Assembly (NCBI RefSeq): GCF_002288925.2
Contig: NW_022098050.1
Location: forward strand, 5,285,882-5,349,881
Direction: 5' to 3'
Length of the DNA: 64,000 bases
Source of the DNA: Delphinapterus leucas
Lineage: Eukaryota; Chordata; Mammalia; Artiodactyla; Monodontidae
The stretch's first letter is position 1; each line of letters opens with the position of its first letter. The position numbers and the translations under genes are program-made. Under the pieces are notes generated by a model that was given only the letters and a program-made list of their open reading frames with translations, ran no database searches and was not told the DNA's origin. Of the stretch, positions 53,909 through 64,000 are shown one piece after another.

Positions 53909-54671
53909 CGTTGGAAATTGGGTCCAGGAACCCAAAAGAGTTGGCGTCAGGGAAGTGGGATTTGCTAGAACGGCCCTCGCTCACAGAAACCTGTAGATTG
54001 GGAAGAAAAGGGATGACAGGGTGGAGGTTGAGGAACCTTTGATTCCTACGTGGCCACGTGGTCACCCACGCTTTGGAGCAGCAGCTCTGCTGCAATCAGT
54101 TACTAAAGATGGATCCAACTCCAAGGAAGCTGGTTCACTGGATGCATAGGGAAGTACAAACTAATAAGAAAAGGGCCAAACATCCTATTCCCTTGGCTGT
54201 TGTTATCTGTAGTTGCAAAAGTAAAAGTGAACGCTGGGTCTGACTTTGATGCTAGACCAAGCTCAGATTTCAGTGAGTCTGAAATCTTGGCACTAGCCTC
54301 ACAGCCGTCTCCCAAGGTGAGAATCAAAGTAGGGGAAGGACAAGCTCAAGAAACTATTGAGGGCTTCCCTGGTGACGCAGTGGTTGAGAGTCTGCCTGCC
54401 GATGCAGGGGACACGGGTTCGTGCCCCGGTCCGGGAAGATCCCACGTGCCGCGGAGCGGCTGGGTCCGTGAGCCATGGCCGCTGAGCCTGCGCATCCGGA
54501 GCCTGTGCTCCGCAACCGGAGAGGCCACAACAGTGAGAGGCCCGCGTACCACAAAAAAAAAGAGAGAAAAAAAAAAAAGATAAGGATTGACAAAAGGGCC
54601 AGGGTCCCTTACTTCGACTGCTCACTGGGTACCCGAAGCCTTTTGCACAAGAGTCAGTAAAACGGTCAGGG
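53909..54671 (+). mobile_element. ERV leader/gag-side remnant
   Basis: A tRNA-primer-like start 'gttggaaattgggtcc' follows the LTR. No convincing gag domain survives. Short frames occur at 54058-54243 and 54200-54360. A CHR SINE interrupts at 54360. Confidence 0.5.
54360..54579 (+). mobile_element. CHR SINE, short GC-rich type
   Basis: A complete copy, 'gggcttccctggtgacgcag' to 'aaaaagagagaaaaaaaaaaaa'. It is inserted in the ERV internal region and so is younger than it. Confidence 0.95.
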
Positions 54672-55450
54672 GTGGAGAAGAGGTTTATAAGACCCTTAAT
54701 ACGGGAATCCCATGGACCCGTTGATGAAGACCTCACTCGAGCTACAGCCAGATTGAGAGGATATAGAAATGTAAGGGTGGATAAGGTGATGAAAGTTGGA
54801 ATGTCTAAGCTGATGTTATGTAAAGAAGTTGAATGTTTTGTGGGAATGGCTATTATGTCTGGCTGGGGAACACTTCCCCTCCCTGGTGCTGTAAACTCCA
54901 AACCTGTGGAAGAAGTCCTAAGAGAGGCTACACTTAGGAACATAATTGATGATGGAATTAAGGTAAACGTTTGTAGGAGAATTGGTATTTTGGAACAGGC
55001 TTTATGTGAAGTGGTGGTGTGTCTTTTACCTGATTGTGTCATGGGGATGGACATTGTATCTGACTGGGGAATGTTCCCCGCACCGAGGATTGTAGAACAG
55101 AAGGCACGTAACTCCACTCCTCGAGCAATATTAATGGCACTTGCTAAATGGGAACCAGTAAGACTGCCTGAGCCCACACAGCGTGGAATAGAAGCTGGAG
55201 TGCCAGCAGGGACAAATCCTCTGTGCCATAGCCCTAAGTGGAATGTAGACTGGGACTTATGGCAAGAGTGCGTGAGCACTCCCGGCAACAGCAGGGACTT
55301 GGAACTAGAGAATTCCCGTCTGAGGGCTATTTACTACCTTGTTATTGGGCATTATTAATTGAAGCTACCCCTATGACTGAAGGATATAAAATGATCTTGA
55401 AACCGGAAATACCCACAATGTCTCGGGTCATGCCAGAAACACTCTAAGGG
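54672..55450 (+). pseudogene. ERV protease-pol remnant with RT deletion
   Basis: The open frame 54672-55358 carries GMDIVSDWG (from 55044), which resembles the C-terminal 'IIGxDxL' motif of retroviral protease. WEPVRLPEPTQ follows at about 55150, where pol should lead into reverse transcriptase. Instead, within 180 bp the sequence shows CYWALLIEA (about 55325, next frame), which belongs near the RT connection/RNase H border. Most of RT is therefore missing. A related motif GMAIMSGWG lies exactly 201 bp upstream. This is a non-functional relic. Confidence 0.65.
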
Positions 55451-56500
55451 GGATGGAGCGCCCAGAAGAGTTCCAGAACAATATGGAAATGGGTCACACA
55501 GGATGTTGTTATTGGGAGAATGCAAGGAGGAGATAGGAGCAGGAAGCCTCTCTTCTCTTAGGATTGACTCTGGAACTGTGTGAGGAGCTGCTGGATTCTA
55601 TCATCACTTGGACAGTGCCCTGTAAACAGCTCTCGACTGACAGAGAAAGAGCTGCTTGGTTTGTGGACAGCAGTTCCACAGTAAATGGACAACGTCCTTG
55701 ATCGAGGAAGGTAAAAACAAATCAGCTTGGTGGGCTGAATTGCATGCTGATTTCCTAGCAGTGATGGAAGAATTGAACAATATTGTCTTTGGGTTTTTAC
55801 TGACTCATGGGCACCGGCCAATGGCCTGGCCATACAGTCAGACAGAGGGCAATGGAAACCTGGCCTATTAAAGGGATGCCCATATGGAAATCACTATGGG
55901 AATCTGAGGGGTGCATTAAAGGAGGGCGTGTCGATGCTTGTCGGAAGAACCCCCTTCCAGGTTTGGGAGGTGACTGGAATCAACAGCAGATATTCACCCC
56001 TGTGTGCTCGCTGGAGGTGGCCAGCTGGGTCCGTGAGACGAGTGGACATGGGGACGCTGCAGCAACACGGAGATGGTCTGGATCTCCATGAAGTCTTCTT
56101 GTTCCCTCAGAGGCCCAAGATGCCGATGAGAGCTGTTCTGTCAGCAAGAGAGACAGAGAGTGCGGAGGGCTGCGTGGCAGATTCTGGTGGGAAGGCCTTG
56201 ACCATAGCTGGCAAGTGAGGCTGAGGCTGGAAGCGCTGGGGGCTCCAAACGGGTCCTGACAGGCACGATGCTGACTCTGGCCTGGGCTGTGCATACCCGG
56301 CGGTAGACGCAAATGCCCAGGGTGTCAGGAAAGAACCCGAACACAAGATAGCGCACCAATTTGGACATCCGAGCATCGTTTCTTCAGACCAAGGAGCACA
56401 CTTCACCAGCTCATAATGTCCAAGGATGGACAGTGATGTATCCTCCTCAGAGTTTGACAGAGAGTCAAAAGGGGCAGTTAGAACAGCGGTAGTCTATAAC
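55451..56500 (+). pseudogene. ERV RNase H and integrase remnants
   Basis: FVDSSST (about 55660) and SAWWAELHA (about 55725) correspond to the RNase H active-site D and E regions, in different frames. ASWVRETSGHGDAA (about 56020) resembles the integrase N-terminal zinc-binding region, with one expected His not seen. FGHPSIVSSDQGAHFT (about 56360-56407) resembles the integrase core around its second catalytic Asp. Frameshifts, stops and gaps separate the blocks. No env or 3' LTR is visible. Confidence 0.65.
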
Positions 56501-57844
56501 GGGGGATAGAAGCCTGAAGGGCTGGCTTCCACGCCTTCACCACTCACATGAGTGGGGCTTTCCTCACTGGGTAGATCTCTCTGTTTTTCTTTCTGGTGGA
56601 TCTGGGAGGAAGGACTTACATTATTTCCACTTATCTCATTGGCTAGAACCCCATCATATGACCTCAGTCTCACTTCAAGGGAATTTGGGAAATGTAGTCT
56701 TTCTGTGACTCCAGAAAGAAGAAACTGCTACAGGATTTGGGGAACATATAGGATTATAGCCTTTCAGGACTCACCATTCTTGTTTATCTTTCCCCGCCAA
56801 GTGTCTAGTGCTCCCTCACTTGTCCCCTATGTCACCTGCCTCTCCAGATTTCATTTGCACTAAGGAATATAAATGACCAACAATAGCTTCAAACACGACC
56901 CCTCTTAGAGATAGTTGCACATTAAAGCAAATTTAAGCTTTTGGCTAGAGGGCTAATTCTTTGATGTGGGAATTTCAGGCACGGGTAGGCCAGCAAGGGA
57001 AATATTTGGGGCTTTCTGAAATGACAGACTGGGCTTGTCCTATGTGCCGTCTTTTATGCCATTTTGCCACTGCCCAGGGAACGTTAGAGCGAGACATTTT
57101 GAAGTCATCAGGCTAACAGTATGAGTGGCTGTGATATGAGATGCACCCAGATCATTGAAGCATGATTTTCCTCTGTCTGCCCAAAGGTATTGATGTGAAG
57201 TGGGGAGAAATTATTGTCCACCCCAGCTGATTTGGAATCAGCTTTCAAATCATCCATCTGTCATTCCTCCCTCTCTCCTTCCCTCCCAGAGAATGAAAGA
57301 GGCTTAATCCAGAGTGGGTCTGTAATGAGCCTGGAGAGGGAATTGGGGAGGATTTCCCTGAGGTTCTGGGAAGACTGAGGTCTCTGTGTTGCTCACTGTC
57401 AGATTCTGGCTCACCCATGGCTGTCTCTGCGCCTCCTTCTCATTATGAGCACCGCTTTTGTTGGCTGCACCCATCCCCCAACACACATTCCAGCCCCGTG
57501 GTGCCTTTACACTGTGGCCACCTCGTTAGGCTGGAACTACATTTCCCAAAATCCCCTTCGCTGCCCAGTTCCATGGTTCCACCTTGGGGTTTGCTGCAGG
57601 AGAAATTTGCATGAGATTTGGAAGGCTGTGGTGAAACGGCAGCCACTTTTGCACTCTGCGATTCGGTGTGAGCCAGGTGCATGGGAGCTCTCCCATGTTG
57701 CTGCTGATCTGCTGGCTCACCGTTTTGGCCCCAGGGCACAGCCAGTCCCTTAGGTTCTTCAGCTCTGGCTGGATCTTTGCCTTTGGTTTCTCCAGATCCT
57801 GGACCAAGTGCCCGTGCAGTTGTGGCTGACAGTGCCCGCTTTTC
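56501..57844. other. Unassigned; no gene supported
   Basis: The ERV fades out near 56500. 'tcaagggaatttgggaaatgtagtct' (about 56675) and its inverse near 57535 are dispersed-repeat motifs. Frames up to 138 codons run on both strands without domains. Confidence 0.4.
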
Positions 57845-58432
57845 CTGCAGGTGACTCATACCGTGGAGGTTAGAGGCTGCGAAACGTGGATTCTGGCTGC
57901 CATGGTGGGTGCCGGCTTACCTTTGCACGGCCTCACACCATCCTCCAAGATGGCCCCCAGTGAATCTCGCCTCCAGGTATTCACACCCTTGAGCCATCCC
58001 TTCCACATTGTCCTGGTTTGGTCTGTGTCACCGATATGAGTATGGTAGAAGTGATGGCATGTCACTTACGAATTAGGTTATAAAAGACACTGCACCTTCT
58101 GTTTTAGTCTCTCTCTTCCTCCCTCCCACCCTCTTCTCTGAGATCTCTTGATTTGGAGAAAGCCAGCTGCCATGTCAGGAGTAGCCCTATGGAGAGGCCC
58201 ATGTGGTAAAAGGGCCTGTGAGTGAGCCATGCCCCAGTCAAGCTTTCAGATGACCACAGACTCCGACTGACACCTTGACTGCAACCCCATGAAGAGACCC
58301 TGAGCCAGAACCATTCCGCTAAGCCACTCCCAGAGTCCTGACCCTCAGAGACTGAGATAATAAGTGTTTGTTGTTTCAAGTAACAGAATTTTGATGTGAT
58401 TTGTTACACAGCAATAGATAACTACCACCATG
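57845..58432 (+). mobile_element. MLT1-type MaLR LTR
   Basis: 'ggttataaaagacactg', 'gagaaagccagctgccatgtcagg', 'ccatgaagagaccctgagccagaaccattccgctaagccactcccagag' and 'gagataataagtgtttgttgtttcaag...ttacacagcaatagataacta' follow the 3' two-thirds of MLT1 closely. The TATA-like 'ttataaaaga' at 58078 is the LTR promoter. The 5' limit is uncertain. Confidence 0.85.
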
Positions 58433-58646
58433 TCCATCTTTTCATCCCCACTACTGGCCTTGCTGCATTCAGACCCTCCACCAGACTAGCCAATGGTCTT
58501 ACGTGGGCAGTTTAATCAGCTCCCACAATAAATCCCTTATTCTGTATCACTCAGTGGTTCTGCTTCCTTGATCAAACCCTACATGATACCACAAGGAACT
58601 AATAGGAGAGATCCTCCGGTCTTTTCATCGTTGGTCTCCCCTGTAG
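58433..58646. other. Unassigned
   Basis: No recognisable feature. Confidence 0.4.
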
Positions 58647-58822
58647 CAGAGGTTCTCAACTTTTGATCAGAACCACCCAGAGAGCTTTAAAAAAAAAAAT
58701 ACTACTGTCTAGGTCCTATCTCCAGAAATCCTGATTTAATTGGTCTGAGGTATGGCTTGGGCATCAGAATCTCTTAAAACTCCTGGGTGCTTTTAATATG
58801 CAGACAGGGTTGAGAACCACTG
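58647..58822. mobile_element. MER5-like hAT MITE
   Basis: Inverted ends 'cagaggttctcaac' and 'gttgagaaccactg'. The interior includes 'agaaccacccagagagcttt', 'cctatctccagaaatcctgatttaattgg' and 'ctcctgggtgcttttaatatgcag'. Confidence 0.85.
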
Positions 58823-59031
58823 ACCAGTCCTGCCAGGTCCCCACTTCTCCATCCTTCCTTGAACCGGGGCATGGGCACCCAATCTAGGCACCTATGGTGA
58901 CTTTTCTTTGGAGACTGACACCTAGAAGTAGGGGCCATAGGAATCTTTTCACTGGTGGAGTTTTCACTGCAGCAAGACTGTTGCCAGGGCAGCAGGGCAA
59001 TGTGGCAGTGTCCTCTGGGGTCTGGTTCCGG

Positions 59032-59240
59032 TTTTTTTTTTTTCTTTTTTTTTTGCGGTACGTGGGCCTCTTGTGGCCTCTCCCGTTGCGGAGCACAGGA
59101 TCCGGACGCGCAGGCTCAGCGGCCATGGCTCACGGGCTCAGCCGCTCCGCGGCACGTGGGATCCTCCCGGACCGGGGCACGAACCCGTGTCCCCTGCATC
59201 GGCAGGTGGACTCTCAACCACTGCGCCACCAGGGAAGCCC
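59032..59240 (-). mobile_element. CHR SINE, short GC-rich type
   Basis: T-run at 59032-59054 with one C, then 'gcggtacgtgggcctcttgtggcctctcccgttgc' (the usual 'tcactgt' is missing), and a head ending at 59240. The short internal deletion marks this copy. Confidence 0.94.
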
Positions 59241-59514
59241 TTGGCAATGATTTTTTGAATCTGACACCAAAAGCAAAAGCAACAAAAGCAAAAATAAACA
59301 AGTGGGACTACATCCATAGCTTCTTGATTCCATTTTGCTGCCTTGATCAGGGGACCTTTAAGTTCTGTTCCAATGCTGAGAGTCTGGATCTGGGAACTAA
59401 ATTTTATATTAACTCCCCAAATGACCCTAAGAGTACCCAGCCCCTCCATGGGCCTCAGTTTCCTCGTCTGTCAAAGAGAGGACTGTGTTAGGTGTGCTCC
59501 AGACCCTTTGTCTT
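59241..59514. other. Unassigned
   Basis: No gene; 59270-59330 is an A/C-rich stretch after the SINE. Confidence 0.4.
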
Positions 59515-59935
59515 GGGTTGGGTTGCCTGGAAACAGGCTCTAATGTGATGTATGTGTAGGCTATTTCTCGGGGACTCCCTTTAGGGTCAACATCTAAGAG
59601 AGTGAGGGAAGCAGGATTGGGCAGAGGAGGGCCCGAACTGTGATACAGTCACGACAGAGGCCTCCCATGATCCCCTGGGAGCCTTGGAACTGGTGTGGTC
59701 CTTCAGAGTTGTCACGAATTGAGGCGAGGGGGTTGAGCCATTGTACCCCCAATCAGCCAGTCATTGAATGTGGTCTGCCCCCAGGGAAGGGGAGTGTGAC
59801 TTTGAGTGAGGCAGTTCTCTTGGGCTGAGGGCAATTCCTGGAGGGGGATTTAGTCGAGAGCTGTCAGCTGGAGGAATGAGTCTCTCTGTCTTGCAGGGGG
59901 GTGGAAATCCAAGCAGGATACCCTATTGAGTGCTA
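59515..59935 (-). mobile_element. LTR-like repeat, copy 2
   Basis: 'gggaagcaggattgggcagaggaggg', 'cctcccatgatcccctgggagccttgg', 'ggtccttcagagttgtcac' and 'cagccagtcattgaatgtggtctgcccccagggaagggg' align in order with 22885-23330. Confidence 0.5.
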
Positions 59936-61363
59936 CAGCCTTCCAGTTGGAAGATTCTGTGACCATATCCCTAACTCCAGGGTGATTGGTGGAGAACAGG
60001 GTGGACTTCTTACTCCCTTTGGCTAAGCATGACATCAGACACCCCGGGAGAGTAGCTGAAAGGTTCCAGGAGACCAAAATCTTGATTAAAGCACAACTGC
60101 CCCTAAAACCTCCCTCACCATTAGCAGAGGGAGAGCCAGAGGGAGGTGTAAAGTCAACTTGCTTCAAAGAAGCAAGGCCCTGGGGAAAAATTAAAAGCCA
60201 CTCCTGATGGAAGGAATGGCTTCCCGAAGGAAAGTCTACCAGGTATAACACTCAACTCCCTAGAGTACGGAAGATAACGGAGCTGTGAGGGGCTGTGGTC
60301 GCCATGGTAATGGCATCTTAGATTCCAACTGAATGAAACTACTGGCTGGCCTGTCAACCACCCAGCAGCTGCATTTCCAGTGGGAACCAGTCTCGGTGCT
60401 GGGCAGGGGCAGGGAGGAGAGACCACCTCATATGTGCACACAGTGGGCTCGTGGGGGCCTCGATGCTCATATGTGTGCCTTCACGTATATGATTCTTTAT
60501 AAGGGTGTCTGTGCACATGCTTGTGGTCCTGAGTGTGGAAAACCAAGTCCAGTTGTATTTGTGTGTTGGTGTGGAGGGTGAGGTCTGCACGTCACATCCC
60601 CGCCCATAAACTACAGGCAGAGCTGATGACTCCATGTAAGGGGCATGATTTTAGGGCCTCTTTGCCCTTCTTCAAAATATCAACAACTACCATTGTCCAC
60701 TCAGCATTAGAAAGCCATTTCTTTGAAGAAATTTTCTACCTTCCACAGTTCTTTTTAAAACACAGATAATTAGCAGCTACCAATCCACCAAGAATGGAGG
60801 GCTTCCCCAAAATATAGGCGAAGAAACAGAAGAAGCTGGACCTAGCTTAGTGCCTCTCATACATATTTGTATACATTTATGAACGTGTGAATATTTGAAT
60901 AAATGGAGGGAGGAGAGGGGCAACCAGGAAAGACAGTGGTCTGATGCGGGAGTGGAAGGGAATGGAATCGGTCGCAAGTCCATTTCCATTTCCAATTCAG
61001 TTCCGTTTCTTGAGCACCTGTGTCGTGCTAGACATTGAGCTGGGGGCCAATAGGGGGGAGTAGGGCCGATTGGGGCCCTACCTCGGCAGCTCAGAGTCTT
61101 TGGGGGATGGGGGCTCCTTCATGGGTTTCCCTGGCGCCGGCCCGAGACCACAGTTCTTTATCAAGGCTGGAACCTCAGCCTCCTTCCGCAGCCTTCCTGG
61201 GCCTGGGTGCTGATTTGTCCCCTGTCATGATCATAGTCTGTGCCTGTCTGGAGATTTTCAGCCATACCCCTCTACTAATCCTGTATCTCAGTTGCCTGGC
61301 CCCAGAAGCAGACAGCAGGACAAGGACAATGACTTGGACACTGGGCAATCAAGACACGGAGAG
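59936..61363. other. Unassigned; no gene supported
   Basis: 60990-61060 ('ccgtttcttgagcacctgtgtcgtgctagacattgagctggggg') is MIR-like on the plus strand. The rest has no recognisable gene or family. Confidence 0.4.
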
Positions 61364-61561
61364 GGGGCTTCCCTGGTGGCACAGTGGTTGAGAGTCCGCC
61401 CGCCGATGCAGGGGACACGGGTTCGTGTCCCGGTCCGGGAGGATCCCACATGCCGCGGAGCGGCTGGGCCCGTGAGCCACGGCCGCTGAGCCTGCGCGTC
61501 CGGAGGCTGTGCTCCGCAACGGGAGAGGCCACAACAGTGAGAGGCCCGCGTACCGCAAAAA
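61364..61561 (+). mobile_element. CHR SINE, short GC-rich type
   Basis: Complete from 'ggggcttccctggtggcacag' to 'cccgcgtaccgcaaaaa'. The A-tail is only about five bases, the shortest here. Confidence 0.95.
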
Positions 61562-62982
61562 GGGAGGGAAGCCAGTACAGGGTGTATGTGTTATGGGGCA
61601 GGTCTCACTGTGGGCAACTGGGCTTAAATCCCCATGGGGACGTCTGGGACACAGTGGACAGCACCCCTCTCAGAACTGTCCCAACTGAAGGGCAAGGAAA
61701 CTGGGGTGATTCTCCACCCACACCTGTTTGTCCTAGGCCGAGGGCTGCCCCTGGGAGACTGTACTCCCTGTGCTCGCAGCCTGCCCCACTCACCAGCCAG
61801 GGAAAGCCCTTTGAGGAGAGCAAGCGAATGGCAGGTGCCACTCCGTGGTGGTTGGCACGGACCGGAATGATCAACGCCAACGGGAGAAGGGTGGGGCACC
61901 ACCAGCATCTGATACATCCCGTGCGGCCCTTCCAGCGGTGTGACCAGGCCAGCTGGTCCTCCTGGCCACAGCTTAGCAGGCCCCGTGGTGACAGACTTCA
62001 GACCTCAGACCTGAGCTGGGTCAGGGCCAGAGAGTCAGGGCTCCTGAAACGTTTGTGGACTTGAACTGCCTGTCGGCCCAGGGCTTTGGTCCTCAAGAGA
62101 CATCATCCCCTCCTCTCCCCTTCCATCTGCTCCTGATTCCAGGCCAGGAATCCGCCCTGGATGCTGACAAGCACTCCTGGCTTCTGCTTGCTCGAGCCCC
62201 AGCCCCTTGTCTCCCAAGGACTATTTTGCACTTGGCCTTGTCACTTGGTTGAGGAAAAGTCCTCTGGCTCCTGTGCCTGCCGCCTCCCTGCTCTGAATGG
62301 AGGGGAGACCTTCCCTTCCTAGGTTATAATCAGCTCCACCCCCTGCAAGCCTCCAACTAATGGAGTAAGGATGGATGGAGGAGGGCGAATCAGAAGGTCG
62401 GGGCTCGGGCAGCACCCCCTCGGCTTCATCTCAGGCTGCTAACTAACTTTCCTATTCTGTTCTGCTCAGATTCCCACCCATTTCCAGACTCTCTGGACGT
62501 TGAATTCAATTCAACAGCTGTCAGAAGACTTTCTGTGAGTCCGGGACTGTTCCAGCCTGAGGGGATAAGAAGGAAGTCAAGATGAGCCCCTGACAGTCGC
62601 AGGTTGGAGGTGGGGGGCACATCCGAGCTCAGCATCGCCGTAAGTGATACGTCCGGTTTCTTTGGCTTTTGACCTGCCTGGGCCAGAGCTCAAAAAACCC
62701 TTATGACCTGGGAATATATTGGGCTTCTGAGCACCAGAAGATGGGCCCCAACCCAGGTGAATGTTCAGCCTGCAGTGGCCTTGAACTATCCTGAGGTGGA
62801 GCCTCATGTCAATGGGGAATTTCTGTGGGAGCCCTTTGCGACAAGTGTCCTGTTCACCAAGGCGGGGAGGCGAATGTACAGTCTCCAGCAAGGTTGACAG
62901 GGAATGCCGGGCTGTTTCACAATCTGCAGGCACTGATGTGTTGCCCCCTCTGGTCAGTGTGTGGTCTCTGTTCGGCAGTTTT
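61562..62982. other. Unassigned; no gene supported
   Basis: 1.4 kb of moderately GC-rich sequence with overlapping short frames. Long apparent frames (61384-62064 plus, 62577-63590 minus) gain much of their length by running through a SINE. Confidence 0.4.
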
Positions 62983-63185
62983 GGGGTTTTTTTTTGCGGT
63001 ACGCAGGCCTTCACTGTTGTGGCCTCTCCCGTTGCGGAGCACAGGCTCTGGACGCGCAGGCTCAGCGGCCGTGGCTCACGGGCCCAGCCGCTCCGCGGCA
63101 TGTGGGATCTTCCCAGACCGGGGCACGAACCCGCGTCCCCTGCATCGGCAGGCGGACTCTCCACCACTGCGCCACCAGGGAAGCC
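62983..63185 (-). mobile_element. CHR SINE, short GC-rich type
   Basis: A perfect 15-bp duplication 'ctgttcggcagtttt' lies at 62968-62982 and 63186-63200. Confidence 0.96.
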
Positions 63186-63684
63186 CTGTTCGGCAGTTTT
63201 GATGATGCAGTTGCCGCTATATATCCCCCATGCTTTCGCAGATGCTCTAGCAAGATCTGCCTTTCCTCTCCCCAGGGTAAAGTAAGTGGGCTGCCTTCTA
63301 CCTCTACCATGTGGGCTCCTGCAACTGACCCCCAAGAGAACAGCTTTGCCCACAAGTAAACAGTTCATAAAGGAACCCCCAATTTTTGTTGGTTGTGAAA
63401 TAAAAACTGCTCCGACTTCCTTGCCACAAAGGTCTGGCCAGTATTGCATTAAGGGCAGAGAATCGTGGACTGTGAAGGCTCTCAGGGACTTGGAAATCTC
63501 TTCACGCACCCTCCTTCCTCTCCTACCAAAGATCAGACCCGCAAGATCAAGATCTATGGAGACAGGAAACTCAGAATCTTTAGGAAGCACTGTAGAAGGG
63601 GGAAAACATTTATATTTCTTTTGTACAACTTTCCTTCCCCAACCGAGCCCCGCCCCACACCATGCCTTTCCTGGTGCCCATGCT
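63186..63684. other. Unassigned
   Basis: No recognisable gene or family. Confidence 0.4.
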
Positions 63685-63835
63685 GAATAATTTTCATAGA
63701 GCTTTCACAAACATCATCTCATTCCCCTGCCCAAGCATATTGGGAGATCTGTGGAGTGAACATTATGATTCCCTTTATACAGATGAGGTTACGCAGCGAG
63801 CCTCAGAGAGCCCAAAAGACTTTGCCCCAGAGCAG
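63685..63835 (+). mobile_element. MIR SINE
   Basis: 'catagagctttcacaaacatcatctcattcccctgccc', then 'gattccctttatacagatgaggttacgcagcgagcctcagagag', follows MIR core to 3' end. Confidence 0.8.
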
Positions 63836-64000
63836 ACACCTGTTTTAGTTAAGATTCGGTACAGAGACTCAAAACAGCTGTGGCTTAAACAAAATGAAAG
63901 TTTACTCTTCTTTCCCATTAGAGTCTGGGGGTAGGCAGCTCTGTTTCGCAAAATCATAGGGACTAAAGATCCATCCTTTGTTCTGCCAAACCTAGCATGT
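63836..64000. other. Start of an old dispersed repeat, cut by the window edge
   Basis: 'gttaagattcggtacagagac...cttaaacaaaatgaaagtttactcttc' resembles the start of the sequence at 49305 ('gttaaggttacactag...cagtttatttttcactc'). Confidence 0.35.

Noticed and set aside
54299..55288. 329-codon minus-strand frame
   Set aside because: It runs antisense to the ERV pro-pol remnant and through a SINE; no domain and no gene context.
61384..62064. 226-codon plus-strand frame
   Set aside because: It starts inside a SINE and its C-terminal part has no recognisable domain or splice signals.
62577..63590. 337-codon minus-strand frame, the longest in the window
   Set aside because: It spans a complete CHR SINE and unassigned sequence and has no recognisable domain. 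Its length in GC-rich sequence is not evidence of coding.

Overview
This window is mammalian nuclear DNA, almost certainly from a cetacean (whale or dolphin). The main evidence is eleven copies of the short, GC-rich tRNA(Glu)-derived CHR SINE, recognisable by 'gcttccctggtggcgcag' at one end and the 'gcccgcgtaccgcaaaa' tail at the other, alongside longer CHR-type copies with the 'tagttgtggcgcacgggctta' body. This mix is typical of cetacean genomes. No BovB LINE or ruminant Bov-A dimer was noticed. I found no intact protein-coding gene, rRNA, functional tRNA or CRISPR array. Almost every open frame here lies inside a SINE, LINE, LTR or microsatellite, so the window reads as intergenic or deep-intronic DNA.

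Layout. 1-5 kb: CHR SINEs, a MaLR-type LTR split by a younger ERV LTR, a 3' L1 fragment split by a SINE, and a 149-bp CA repeat inside another L1. 5-13 kb: L2, an ERV-type LTR, MIR, a Tigger1-like DNA transposon split by a SINE, and a 91-bp LTR-end scrap with tRNA T-arm-like units. 12.9-23.5 kb: two ERV LTRs, a long ancient L1 carrying three later insertions, and LTR-like sequence. 23.8-27.5 kb: an ancient L1 containing a piggyBac-like element with TTAA ends, itself invaded by a SINE. 27.8-34.2 kb: a decayed plus-strand L1 body and a three-deep nest of L1 3' ends. 34-46 kb: mostly older sequence (MIR, MER5, MLT1), a solo LTR, a small CpG-rich block at 40.0-40.45 kb and a 94-bp perfectly alternating purine-pyrimidine tract. 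47-53 kb: another L1-in-L1 nest, MaLR and Tigger-type elements, and an LTR with a duplicated internal segment. 53.1-56.5 kb: a decayed endogenous retrovirus with an 811-bp 5' LTR and recognisable protease, RNase H and integrase remnants. 56.5-64 kb: MLT1, MER5, MIR, SINEs and unassigned sequence.

Nothing here works together as a pathway. The functional content is a record of transposition. Many insertions carry target-site duplications, so relative ages can be read from the nesting: ancient L1M, MLT1 and Tigger first, then ERV LTRs, the piggyBac-like element and younger L1 3' ends, then CHR SINEs. The most unusual items are the piggyBac-like element (24337-25337), the LTR family whose U5 end carries a variable number of tRNA T-arm-like hairpins (7479-7569, 12951-13609, 35991-36551), the duplicated protease-tail motif in the ERV, and the 94-bp Z-DNA-type tract.

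Limits: family names come from memory of consensus sequences without any alignment, so boundaries of old repeats are good to tens of bases at best. The stretches labelled unassigned may hold old repeats or regulatory DNA that cannot be recognised by eye.
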